DNA of 64,000 nucleotides from Primulina eburnea (Eukaryota > Streptophyta > Magnoliopsida > Lamiales > Gesneriaceae): positions 31,373,635 to 31,437,634 of the forward strand of contig NC_133103.1 of NCBI RefSeq assembly GCF_022965805.1, read 5' to 3'. This document shows positions 46,318-58,465 of this stretch, piece after piece. How positions within the stretch are numbered: the first letter of the stretch is position 1; every line of letters begins with the position of its first letter. A program made the position numbers and the translations under genes. The notes beneath the pieces are model-generated. The model saw only the letters and a program-made list of their open reading frames with translations, was not told the DNA's origin and did not search any database.

Positions 46318-47393
46318 TGCCCCCCAGACATGGGATTGTGCGTGAAGCAGGCGATGAGAATTGCAAAACCCAGGATGGGGAGATGGTCACTTCTCCTCAT
46401 CCACCCCATATATGCAGGCTCAGATGCTTGCAGGGATGACCCAGTTCTTCGTACAATTTGTGGGGAACCAGACTGCAGTAGACACAGGGGCGAGGTCCAG
46501 ACTGGAGGCAGTCTATGAAATATATAGGAGGATGAATCCGAAGGATTTTTCGGGGACCACTGAACCGATGATAACGGAAGGATTGGTTAAGTCCATCGAG
46601 GTAATATTTGCATTTATGGAGCTACAGGATGCTGACAGAGCTAGATGTGCCACCTTCTTGTCGACTGGAGACGCAAGGCTTTGGTGGGAAAGCGCGTCAA
46701 TGTCAGTGAACTTACAAACACTGACGTGTAATTGGTTCAAGGAGGTTTTCTACTCCGAGTACTTCACTGAAGAAGTACGCTCTCGCCTGGCAAGGGAGTT
46801 CATGTCGCTGCGACAGGGAGACAGCAGCGTGGCAGACTTCGTCAGGGAGTTTGAGAAGGGGTGTCACTTTGTGCCCCTGGTGGCAAATGATGCCCGGGAG
46901 AAGATGAGTAATTTTAGGGATGGGTTGCGGCCGATCTTGCGCCGTGATGTTCGAGTTGCTGGTCCTATGACTTATGCAGTTGCCGTGTCGAGAATCTTGG
47001 CGACGGAGCAGGCCTAGAGGGACATTGAGGTCGACAGGCAGGGCAAGAGGTCCTATCAGGCACCACCGCAACACCAGCAACAACAACAGCAGAGACCCCA
47101 GTTTAAGAGGCCGTTTCAGGGGCCGCCTGGGAAGAAACCATATCCAGGGCCGCCAAAGGGCAAGGGTCCAATTCAACATCAAGTAGCGCCACAGAGGCCA
47201 GTCGTTTTTCCAGTGTGCCCAAAATGCAACCGCCAGCACCCGGGGAAGTGCTTATACGGGACAGGTAAGTGTTTCAAATGTGGAGCTACTGATCACATGC
47301 TGAAAGAGTGCCCACAGTGGAAACAGCCAACTCAAGGCAGAGTGTTCGCCATGCATGCATAGGAGGCGAACCCAGACACTACCCTACTGACAG
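46318..47393 (+). pseudogene. Element D gag
   Basis: The family start MPPRHGIVREAG is at 46318, but the downstream gag frame is shifted by one base and is open only from about 46358. It then reads QMLAGMTQFFVQF, YRRMNPKDFSGTTEPMI, FLSTGDARLWWESAS, FKEVFYSEYFTEEVRSR and FVREFEKGCHFVPL (capsid domain), a TAG at 47015, a basic glutamine/proline-rich region, the zinc knuckle CFKCGATDHMLKEC (CCHC intact), and a second TAG at 47360 before EANPDTTLLTG. The exon ends at a splice donor at 47394. Confidence 0.88.
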
Positions 47394-47567
47394 GTAAACT
47401 TTTCTACCTAAGCTCAGTATTATTTTGCCTCGCATGTGGAATTTTATGTGGGATCATTAGGGTGCTAATAATAATTTTGAGTGATTTGGGATATTGAGTT
47501 CTATTATGCTTGAGGTTTATGTTAGTAATTTTGGGAATATAAGTTGTGTTGTGCTAATGCATCTCAG
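47394..47567 (+). other. Putative intron between gag and protease of D
   Basis: 174 nt, GTAAAC to CATCTCAG, with a good branch-point word (TGCTAAT) about 10 nt before the acceptor. Joining the two sides keeps the frame from TLLTG to NIFIK. Element A has a longer GT-AG interval at the same codon. Confidence 0.65.
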
Positions 47568-49552
47568 GAAACATTTTTATTAAGAGATTATCCACAACTG
47601 CACTGATAGACTCAGGAGCCACTCACTCCTTCATATCGGAGACGTTTGCTAATCATTTGGACCTCAAGTCCATTGGCCTAGACCTGAACTTTTCAGTGAC
47701 AGTCCCATCAGGGGAAGAGCTGTTAGCTACCAGTGTGGTCAGAGATATCGATCTAGAACTGCATGGCCACCTAGTATATGCAGATTTAATCCTATTGCCG
47801 ATGCCAGAATTCGACATCATATTGGGAATGGACTGGCTGACTAAGAACAGAGTTCTGATCGATTTTCAAAAGAGATCAGTGTTGGTCAGACCGGTGGGCG
47901 TGGAGCAGTTCCTATTTGAGCCAGCTAGATGGAGGAGTTTATCTCGCATGATTTCGTGCATGCAGGCGAAGAGACTAATTTCTAAGGGGTGTCAGGCTTT
48001 CTTTGCCAGCATCATCGCAGCACCTGACATGCCCACTCCATCACTATCAGATGTGCCAGTAGTCAGAGAATTCCCAGATGTCTTTCCTGACGACGTCGCA
48101 GGCCTTCCACCAGAGAGAGAGGTGGAGTTTGCAATCGATCTCATGTCAGGCACAGTGCCAATCTCTAAGGCACCGTACAGATTAGCTCCAGCTGAAATGT
48201 TAGAACTCAAGCAGCAGATCCAGGAGCTTCTCGACAAGGAATTCATCCGCCCCAGTTTCTCACCATGGGGCGCACCAGTGCTGTTTGTAAAGAAGAAGGA
48301 TGGGAGCATGAGACTGTGCATCGATTACCGTGAGCTGAACAAGGTGACGATCAAGAATAAGTACCCGTTGCCTAGAATCGAAGACCTGTTCGATCAATTG
48401 CAAGGAGCTACCGTGTTCTCTAAGATAGATCTTCGATCAGGGTACCATCAGCTGAAAGTGAAGGATGCAGATGTCCACAAGACAGCTTTTAGGACCAGAT
48501 ATGGGCATTACGAGTTCTTGGTGATGCCATTTGGATTGACAAATGCTCCAGCAATTTTCATGGATCTCATGAACAGAGTATTTCAGCCTTACCTTGATCA
48601 GTTCGTCATAGTATTAAATGACGATATTCTCATTTACTCGAAGAGCCATGAGGAGCATAGCCAGCATTTGATGACAGTGTTGCAGGTTTTGCAGGGTCGC
48701 AAGTTGTTTGCGAAGTTCAGTAAGTGCGAGTTTTGGTTGGAGAAGGTAGAGTTTTTGGGTCATATTATTTCTAGCAGTGGAATTGTGGTGGACCCAACCA
48801 AGGAAGCGGCAGTTAAGTATTGGGTTGAACCGAAGAATGTATCGGAAATCCGCAGTTTTCTGGGTTTAGCCGGTTACTACCGTAAGTTCATCCAAGGATT
48901 TTCATCGATAGCAGTGCCACTCACGGCACTGACCAATGCTAAGTTTGTGTGGAGTGATGAATGTCAGAAGAGCTTTGATACGTTGAAGCAAGCTCTTATT
49001 TCAGCGCCAGTACTAGCCATGCCGACAAGACAAGGCGAATTTGTGCTTTTTACCGATGCATCTAAGCTCGGATTAGGCGCAGTGTTGATGCAGCAGGGTC
49101 GGGTGATAGCTTATGCTTCCAGACAGCTAAAGGTGCATGAGAAGAACTATCCGACGCATGACATAGAATTAGCCGCCGTCGTCTTTGCATTGAAGATTTT
49201 GAGACACTACTTGTACGGCGAGAAGTGCCAGATATTCACGAATCACAAGAGCCTCAAGTATTTCTTCACACAGAAAGAACTGAACATGAGACAGAGACGG
49301 TGGTTAGAGTTGGTAAAGGACTACGACTGCGAGATTAGCTACCATCCGGGAAAGGCTAATGTTGTCGCAGACGCCTTGAGCAGGAAAGTGGATGTCGTAG
49401 CACAGTTGTCAGTACAGAAACATCTTCAGTCTGAGATTCAGAGGTTTGATTTAGAAGTTTACCGCAAGGGCAGAGCTCCGAGGTTGTCTAATCTGACAGT
49501 CAAATCTTCTCTGCTAGACCGTATCCGAGCAGGACAGTCTTCAGATGAGTAG
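47568..49552 (+). pseudogene. Element D protease, RT and RNase H
   Basis: The frame opens at the splice acceptor with [20 protein letters not shown] (protease active site DSG intact) and [15 protein letters not shown] motifs include [20 protein letters not shown] and [12 protein letters not shown]; the active site reads [11 protein letters not shown], keeping both aspartates but replacing FI by LN. RNase H has [23 protein letters not shown] and [16 protein letters not shown], where TDHKS has become TNHKS, losing a conserved aspartate. The frame is open to a TAG at 49550, which by comparison with C replaces a sense codon between RNase H and integrase. Confidence 0.9.
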
Positions 49553-50941
49553 CTTCAGAAATGGAGACTGAGAGACGAAGCCAAGGGCAGTGTTCTCTAC
49601 ACAGTGGCAGATGGAATTGTGATATAAAGAGGCAGAATGTGGGTGCCAAGTGTTGGTTCGATCAGACAGGATATTTTGACAGAGGCACACGCATCTCCGT
49701 ATTCTATCCATCCAGGAGGTACCAAGATGTATAAGGACCTCCAGAGTTTGTATTGGTGGCCAGGGATGAAGAGAGACATCCGCAAGTTTGTGTCTGAATG
49801 CCTCACTTGTCAGCAAGTAAAAGCTGAACATCAGAGACCAGCAGGATTGGTTAAGCCACTCCCCATCCCAGAGTGGAAATTGGAGAACATTACGATGGAC
49901 TTCGTCGTTGGATTGCCTAGATCAGTCAGAGGTTTTAATTCCATTTGGGTTATAGTGGACCGACTCACGAAGTCAGCACACTTTTTGCCAGTGAAGACGA
50001 CTTTCTCCATAACGCAGTATGCGGAGCTTTATATCCGGGAGATAGTTCGTTTGCATGGGTTCCTAGTTTCGATTGTGTCCGACAGGGACCCGAGGTTTAC
50101 ATCGTCCTTCTGGAAGAGCTTACACGCCTCCATGGGGACGAAGTTGCTTTTCAGTACAGCTTTTTACCCTCAGACAGATGGTCAGTCTGAGCGGGTTATT
50201 TAGATTTTGGAGGATTTGCTAAGAGCCTACATGATTGATTTTCAAGAAACTTGGGAGTCTAGACTACCTCTAGTAGAGTTCACCTATAACAACAGCTTCC
50301 AAGCATCCATTGGTATGGCTCCCTATGAGGCGTTGTATGGAAGGAAGTGCAGGTCACCAGTTCATTGGGATGAAATTGGTGAGAGAGCAGAACTTGGTCC
50401 AGAAATAGTTCAGCAGACCGCAGCCGTAGTAGCCAAGATTCGTGATAGAATGAAGGCTGCCCAGAGTCTTCAGAAGAGCTATGCTGATAAGAGGAGGAGA
50501 GATCTTGAGTTTGCCGTTGGTGATCACGTTTTCGTTAAGATAGCACCTATGAAGGGTGTTATGAGATTTGGAAAAAGAGGCAAACTGAGCCCGAGGTTCA
50601 TTGGGCCGTTTGAAATTTTGGACAGAGTTAGGACACTAGCCTATCGTGTTGCCCTTCCGCCGAATCTGGCCGGGGTGCACAATGTGTTCCACGTCTCTAT
50701 GCTGAGGAAATATCTAGCCAATCCTTCACACATTATGAGTTATGGGCCGTTTCAGTTGGCTCCAGACCTGTCTTATGAGGAACAACCAGTCCAAATCCTA
50801 GACAGGCAAGAGCGTAGGCTCCGGAACAAAGTGACTAAGTTAGTCAAAGTTCGGTGGCTAAACCAATCAGTGGAAGAAGCCACATGGGAGTCTGAGGCAG
50901 ATATGAGACTTCGCTACCCGGAGTTGTTCGGTAAGACTTAA
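49553..50941 (+). pseudogene. Element D integrase and chromodomain
   Basis: Integrase zinc region: EAHASPYSIHPGGTKM and FVSECLTCQQVKAE. Core: [21 protein letters not shown] and TDGQSERVI, so D, D and E remain. Stops occur at about 49624 and at 50201 (TAG after SERVI). The C-terminal frame is open from 50207 to 50941 and ends with a chromodomain: [53 protein letters not shown]. Confidence 0.9.
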
Positions 50942-50961
50942 TTTCGAGGACGAAATTTTTA

Positions 50962-50977
50962 TAAGTTGGGGATGAAC
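50962..50977 (+). other. Polypurine-rich tract of element D
   Basis: TAAGTTGGGGATGAAC precedes the 3' LTR. It is less purine-pure than in P, B or E. Confidence 0.6.
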
Positions 50978-53066
50978 TGTAGTGCCCAAATTCAGTACAC
51001 GTATAACCCATGCATTTATCTAATTATTAAATCATTTAAGTAATTTTATATAAGTTTTTGCCATGCATAAATTATGAAAATGCATTATTTTAAATTATTC
51101 ATGTTTAATTGGACACACGTTAAAATGTTTTTTTCGAGTTTCATGTTTCAGGCGTTCATTCGAAGCGGGATTGAGGAAAAGACCAGGTGACGATTTTTGG
51201 TAATTTAAAAATGTGGTATTTTATTTTAAGTTATGGATGTGGCATTTTAAATAAATTATAGAGTTTTAGTATTTTAAATCCTTATTTATGTATTGAGTGA
51301 TTTAAGAGTTTAAAACTTTTAAAATTGGTGTGGAACTATTTTAATTGTATAGTTTGACAAAATTAGTGTGGGTTACCCTTTAATTAGTATTTTTAATTAA
51401 TTAACTTTTAGCACTAATTTCTCCTAATTAATCACAAACACACACACACACACACTATTAACGCCTAAACACACCTACACATTCAGATTTCCACTTCTTT
51501 TATTTTTTTTAAAAGAACAAAACCTAGGGTTCTAAGAGGAGAACAGCAGTCGCCCCTTCCCGTGTCAATTTTCAGCAAGTTTTGATCGATTTTACTGCAA
51601 GAAAATGGCGTCACGTTCGTCCCGGATCAACCTCGCTTCTATCTCCGCTTCGGTGTCGCCGTTTCGGTAAAGTTTATCATCAAAAGGCACGTATAATCTC
51701 TCTTTTGCTGCGTTGATCAAGTCATATTATGTGTTGCGTTGTTTTATGCGTTAAACTCATGTATGATGTTCATAGTTTGAGCGGTTAATTGTTGGGATCG
51801 ATTTTGAAGGAAAATTTTTAGATCTAAAACACGTTTTTACTGTTCTGGTCAAAACTGAGAATTTTTGCTCGAGATTTTGATAAACTTTCAACTATAAAAT
51901 TGTAAAACTTTTCGATGCCTTCGATTTGATATAAAATTCGAGATTTTTGGATGCAAATTGAGTGAGTTATGGTGTTTTTCGTGGGACTGCTCAAACTACG
52001 ACTTTTACGAAAATTGTGTTCTTGAAGTTTCTATGTTGCAGGCTTCGTTGGGGATCGACGGGTGATCGTTGCTGCGTCTAGGTATGATTAGTATGATGTT
52101 GGGATGTTAATTTATACGTCGTTTAGCGTCGATAGGCACTCGAATGCATTAGAAGTCGTAGGAAACGAATTGGTGTCAATTGCTACGTTTTGAGTGGTAT
52201 GTGTCGTAGGGTGAACATCGTCGCTTTGGGATTTTGTACGAATATGGTTTGATGTTATGGCATGCTAGGATGAGTCTTGGGGTGTCGAATCGTGGTCCGT
52301 GCAAGCGAGTCTAGACTGTTAAGCAAAACCTGTTTAGAATTTCTGAAGCTTCACTTGTCCCGCAGGTACACGGACCCACGGACAGACCCTGGCACGGGGT
52401 CCGTGCCTTTGTTCCTTCCGGAGTGCATTTTTCCAGAGTCTACATGGACCCCCACACGGGGTCTGTGTCCACCCTTCTTTCCAAACCTTTCACCCGAGTC
52501 TACACGGACCCCTACACGGAGGTAGGCACGGGGTCCGTGTCCTTCATATTTTGGGAAAAATATTATGACATGTTTGAGGTTTGATGTCATGGTTTAGTAC
52601 AATTATTAGCAAGGTCGAGCCATGGGAAATTGTAGAATGTTCTAAGGAATGATTGAGCTTGAGAGTAAGTATGATTTCTACGTCTAACTTATGCAATTTA
52701 AGTAAGTGAATTCATGATAGTATGTGCAGGTGACAATTCTACGTAGTACTCGTTATTCCTGTTTATACGTGTTGAGTCTTTAGACTCACTAGACTTGATC
52801 GATGCAGGTGACTATGTTGAGGAGACAGGAGGTGGCGACCAAGGGTCAGGCTTGGACTGAGTGGCAGGCTAGACCCGAGGACCGCAATGTTTACGTTTTA
52901 TGCGAAATATTTTGAGACAGTTTCTTTTAGCAAAATTTTATGGGTGACGAATGATTTTGGAGATCTATTTTTATGAATGTTGAGTGACGACCGTATGGAT
53001 GTTTACATTTAAGAATATTTTTAATTCTTACGCAAATTTTTAAGTATGAACATACGGTACGTTACA
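50978..53066 (+). repeat. 3' LTR of element D
   Basis: 2089 bp, otherwise nearly the same as the 5' LTR but with a deletion of about 510 bp at 52727-52740, equivalent to about 45247-45757 of the 5' LTR. The deletion removes the covarying hairpin module; the GAGTCTTTAGACTC hairpin is kept (52774-52787). Confidence 0.95.
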
Positions 53067-55189
53067 CTAGTTTAGTTAATTTTTGAGGATTTCATGTAAG
53101 GATTAATGATTCGAAGACTACTACGATCTTTGGAAGTATAAAGACGTATAATTTATTTAGGATGCATGCTCTATCTAGTTAGATTTGAGGATTGAATTGC
53201 ATGAATTGCGAATTTTAAGGACCTAAGTGCAAAACAAAATTCTAAGAGATTATTTTCGAATTTACCAAATTTTGGGATTAAATTTTTAGTTCGAGAATTT
53301 TAAGGTTAATGGGGTTAAATGAAAATTTTCTGGGGACAAAAATGCAAATTTCGAAGAGTTGTAGGGCAAAAAATATAAATTTTGAGAACTTTAAGGGCCA
53401 AATTGCAAAGTCCGAAATTTTTGAGGATTAAATACGAACTTTTGAGGAACACTTGGGATTTTAAGTATTTATAGAAATGTAAGAAGGGTTATGGAAATTA
53501 AATTTTGCGTTTATTAAACTTAAGGCTATTGAACCTTATGATACAGGAAACCTATAAAATGAAATGGAGAACACTGAGGACTTATGAGTAATTGTGGAAT
53601 TTTCGAGATTGAGGAAAATTTGATAATTTTCGAGGAAATTAAGTATTAATTTTGTAATTTTTAAGAAATTTGGAGACTAGGTTATCAGTAAGTGAGATCG
53701 AACGGTTTAAAAGATCAAAATTTTCGATGATATAGGCTCGAAGAGATATTTAGAACATCGAAACATTTGGGTTATAAGATTATAAGGAACGGTAATCAGG
53801 GACATTGTTGGATGGATCAACCTTAGGCTTGAAAAGTTAAACGTAGGTGAATTAATTGTGGCAAATTAAGAATTCAGAGTAATGACGATTTAAGGTAAAG
53901 TTGATCGGTGAGCTAAGTTATAAGACTAGACATTGAATTAGCAAATTTTTGGGAAATTAATTTTGATGTGTCGTAAGTTTCAATCCTGGTTTTAACAGTT
54001 AGGACTATAAATTTGCTAGAATTTAATTTTCTAGAAAGTTGGGTATGTTTGATGGTTAGGTTAATCGATATGCGCATGTAAGAATTGAGGTAGACATCTT
54101 GTCTTGAGAAATTTTTGTAAGTTATTAAGAAACTTTAGAATAAGTGAATATGTGTGTTGAAATTATGTAATCCAAAACTATTTGGGTTGCGTAAGGTTGA
54201 ATTTCAAATTTATGGGATATTTGTTCATACAGAATTTTGGGGTGAAATAAAAACTAAAGGGAATTAGTGGTGTTAAACATAAGTTATCAATGAATGAATA
54301 TTAAGATTTTTATCGAGTAAAAAATCTAAAAGCTTGATATGGGGATTCTAGAATTCTATGGGTTATAAGTGGAGTTGATATATTAGAGTTAGTCCATCAT
54401 TAACAAAGGAAACTTATTAAGTTTTATACACTAGAATTAATTGAGTATTGAGGATACGTCTAAGTGGAACATTCGTTCCAATGGGGAAGGTCCAAGTGTC
54501 TTAGGCCTCAACTATATTGTAATCGTGAAGAAAATATTTTAAGCATGTGATTGATGCTAGAAAGGTTTTATTATTTAAGTAGAAGATCAACATTGTGTAT
54601 ATTGAGTTTTATGGATTTTTGTTACTCGAAATTAAAGGTTGGCAACGATTTTATATTTGGGACGTACTTGTAAATAGCTAAATTACGTAAGTTTGGTGTC
54701 GTAAGGAAAGATCCGATTCAAGGATTGTAGGCCAATATTATTATGGGGTTAAGATAAGGTTTAATTTTTAAGTGTATTGTCGAGGATAGAAGTTGATCAG
54801 TAACCTTTGGTGCTAAGAGTTCTTAAGTTGAACTGCATAAATGCTAATGTAATAGGTCGTTGACATTACATGTATAGTATAAAGAAGGTAAGATACGATA
54901 AGTCCCTCAATTTCTAATGTTGGGAACGACGAGAAAAGTCAGAATTCGAGGTCGTAGTAAAGTAAACTAAGTTACCATAAGTCGTTTTAAGTTGTGATTC
55001 GCAAACGAGGTTTTTGGTAGGCAATTTAATTAGGATTGAAGAGAATTAAGGACAACATAAGACTTAATTTTATTCAGGGTAGCGCAACGGTAGCGTGGAT
55101 CGTTGGGATACTAGAATTAAGAATCTAACTTTTGGATTATCGAGGATAAGCAAATTTCGGGGAAGAAATTCAAATTAAGGGGGATAGAT
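53067..55189 (+). mobile_element. Internal region of non-coding element E, right part
   Basis: 2.1 kb with no gag, protease or polymerase similarity in any frame. The first 400 bases (from about 53090) are related to the gag-protease intron of element A read on the minus strand. It ends in a clean polypurine tract (about 55173-55189, AATTAAGGGGGATAGAT) and a complete 3' LTR. An LTR element with tRNA primer site and polypurine tract but no coding capacity is a LARD. Confidence 0.8.
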
Positions 55190-57878
55190 TGTGACGTCCC
55201 AAAAATTTGAGTTCCACATGAACCACGTGCGTGCAAGTTATTAAATTCCTCATGTATTTTATTAAATGGTTTTAATGCATGTTTATTTCATTAATTTGTG
55301 TTTTAATTCATGATCTATGAATTTGCATTTTTTTTTATTTTCCTTGAGTTTTATATTTCAGGCGATTATTCGAGGTGGGATCGAGGGAAAGAGATCGGCG
55401 ACGAATTTAGGAGATTTTAAAATGTGGTATTTATTTAAAGTCAATAAAATGACATTTAAATGATTTATTAAGTGTTTAGCATTTTTAAAGCCTAATTTAA
55501 TTTATTAGGCGATTTTAATATTTTTTAAGCTTTTCCAAAATACTAATTTGAATAGTAGAGGATTTTAAATTTTTGAAAATTTGACACGTGTATTTTATTA
55601 AAATTAGGGGTTCTGGACACTACACACTCACGCACACATTAATACACATATACACGCCTTACGCATACAAACACACCCATCGCACACACACACACCCCTT
55701 GGGTTTTCTTTCTTTTGAAAGGAAAAAGTAGGGTTCTTGAGCTCTTCCAGCAGCCAACCCTTCTCCTAAAATTTTTCAGCAGCCTCCCAATTTTATTAGC
55801 AGCAAGAAAACGCGCCACAAGTCGTCCCGGATCGGTCTCGCATCATCCCCGCTTCGATATCGTCGTTTCGGTAACGTTAAAAATTTAAAGGCACGTATAA
55901 TCTGTTATTTCTGCATCGATCTTGTCATATTATGCGTTGTGTTATGTTTATGCGTAAAATCCATGTGTGGCGTTCGTCGTTTGAGCGGAAAATGGTTTGG
56001 ATCAGTTTTGAGATAATTTTTAGATCTGAAAACTCGTTTTTACTGTTTTTTTTTAAAACTGGGACTTTTCGGTCGCGAATCTGAGAAACCTTTCCACGTA
56101 AAAATTGTAGAACTTTTTGATGCCTTCGATTTGACAGTAAACTAAAAATATTTGGATAAAAATTGAGTGAGTTATGGCGTTTTTCGTGGGTCTGCTCAAA
56201 CTGCGTTTTTCAGAAAATTATGTATTGATGCGTTCTTGAAGTTTATTTGTTGCAGGCTTCGTTGGGGATCGACGGGTGAACTTTGTTGTGTCTAGCTATG
56301 TTTAGCATGTTGTTGGGATTATACTGAGGTGTCGTTTCACGTCGTTAGGCTCTTGGGAGAACGAGTAGTCGTGTGAACCATATTCTTTCAAAAGTTTTGT
56401 TTAAGGATTTTTTAGGATTTTTGAGTTATTTGGGATATGTGGTTGTTTTGGGGACAATTGTATAGGCTCGAGTCATTGATGTAGTATCCTAAGATGGTCT
56501 CGTGGTGTCGATTAATGATCTGTACAATCGAGTCTAGACCGTTAAACAAAACTTGTTCAGAATTTTCGGATGTTGGCTTGTCCCGCAGGTACACGGACCC
56601 GCGGACGGACCCTGGCACGGGGCCCGTGCCTTTGTTTTCTCCTTGATGCCATTTTTGCATGCCAACACGGACCCCCACACGGACCAGGGCAAGGGGTCTG
56701 TGCCTTTGCTTTCCTTCGAAGTGCCAATCAACCGAGTCTACACAGACCCTTTGACGGACCCTGATACGGTGTCCGTGTCCCTTCCTTTTTGTTGGTCCTT
56801 TCTTTGCGCACACACACGGACCCGGACCCGGGGTCCGTGTACTTCATGTTTTTGGAAAAAACATAATTGTTTGTTTTGGGATTTCATGTGATGGTTTAGT
56901 ACACTGATTTAAATGAGGTTAATTCCCGAGAGTTTTAGAACGTCTTAAGTCATTTATGGGGTTTGGTGGTGAGAATGTGTACCTACATCTAAGCAATGCA
57001 AGTTAAGTCTCTTAAATTCATTGAGTATGTGCAGAAACGGCCCCGATTGAAGTCCGATGAATCCCTCAACGCCAAGTAAGTATGTTTGACGTGCAAGAAA
57101 ATATTTTAAGTTTTGAGGTATGCTAAATGTCTTGTGACCAATTATGAATGGGTTTGGAAGTCGGTGAACGTGGCCGAGGACCTTTCCACCCCGTTAAATT
57201 ATGAACGGGTTTAGATCGCGATTGGAAAGTGTTAAATCATGAACGTAGACCAATCACCCCGTTAAATTATGAACGGAGATCTCATGTATGTGGCAATGGA
57301 TACGTCCCTGTCATCCCATTACTATGGTTTAGTCTGATCAGACGAATTATGTTATGGGTCACTTGCTTTGAAAAATCCTCTACGCAAAATAATGAAGTTC
57401 ATGTATGTTTATGTATGTACAAGTATGCAAGCATGTTTATGAAAGTTTTTACGTTATGGCAAGTCTATGATATGTATGAATGTTCAAGCTTACTTCAAGT
57501 TCAAGTTTCAAGTATGTATGTTCCATTTTTAAGCTGCATGTGGTTTTACTATGTATTATTCGTTATCTCCAGTTTATACGTGTTGAGTCTTGAGACTCAC
57601 TAGACTTGATCGATGCAGGTGAGGATGTTTATGAGGAGACAAGAGGTGGGGACCAAGGAGCAGGCTTGGACTGAGTGTGAGGCTAAACCCGAGGACCGCC
57701 CATGTTTTTAAGTCTTTCTGAAAATGTTCAAACACTTTTGTCCAGCTTTATTTTAGATCTTTCATTGCGACAAGTTGAGACGTACAGTTATTTTATCGAA
57801 TTTTGAATGTTCATGTTTATTTAAGAAAATTTTTAATTTTTCCGCAAATTTTAAATAGTAAAAGTACGGTACGTTACA
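55190..57878 (+). repeat. 3' LTR of element E
   Basis: 2689 bp, TGTGACGTCCC to GTACGTTACA, related to the LTRs of C and D. It contains the ACGGACCC array (56588-56842, four units), the covarying hairpin module (57190-57286) and GAGTCTTGAGACTC (57585-57598). No gene. Confidence 0.92.
57190..57286 (+). promoter_or_regulatory. Covarying hairpin module in the LTR of E
   Basis: Two hairpins with arms CCCGTT/AACGGG (the second with one weakened pair, AACGGA) around AAATTATG flank a unit with outer stem GATTGG/CCAATC. Same layout as in C and D. Confidence 0.55.
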
Positions 57879-58460
57879 CTGCAAGTCGTAACCACTCGCA
57901 AGCCACCCAAAATGCACAGCCGTGACACTCCCTTCATTCGTCGCCCTCGTGCGGCCCTAAGGTGAAGACCAGCGGTGTTCAAGCCCTTCCAGGCTATGAC
58001 TCAGACCCACCAGAGTGTGGTCCAAGGCTTGGAGCCTCCATTGCAATGTCGGTTTTCCCTCTTATCATCCAATCTACCCGACACCTTGAACAAAGCTCTC
58101 GATCCGTCCAATTCCCTCTCAAGCTCGACAACCCAAGACTCCAGCACCTATAACACCTTGATCCTCGACGTGTGCAGCCCCTTAAGGTCCTAATTCTTCC
58201 AGTCCCTTGCACCATAATCAAGAAAACATGTGAATGAAACAAAAGGATGCACTTTGATGTCAAATCTTAGCATAAAAACGAAACCTCGAGATAGATCAAT
58301 AAATTATCATGCATTTACATATACATCAGCACACATAGAATGAATGATTAGAAAATAATGATACAAATCATGCCTTAAAGTTTTTACGATTGAAAACTCG
58401 AAGATATGCGCATAGGACTAGCACTGAAGAAGCAGGGAAGGAGCTTGATTTGAAAATTAT
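57879..58460 (-). repeat. 5' LTR of element B, second piece
   Basis: Matches 27030-27061 and 29225-29770 of B's 3' LTR (for example AAGCCACCCAAAATGCACA and GTGACACTCCCTTCA) without the solo LTR found there, which shows that solo LTR is an insertion. No gene. Confidence 0.82.
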
Positions 58461-58465
58461 GGAGG

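Larger units (their letters stand above)
43470..53066 (+). mobile_element. Complete Ty3/gypsy chromovirus D (9.6 kb)
   Basis: Flanked by CTAGT at 43465-43469 and 53067-53071. LTRs 43470-46082 and 50978-53066 both run TGTAGTGCCC to GTACGTTACA. Primer-binding site, leader, gag, intron, protease-RT-RNase H, integrase and chromodomain follow in order. At least one gag frameshift and five in-frame stops are present. It is inserted in the non-coding interior of E. Confidence 0.96.
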
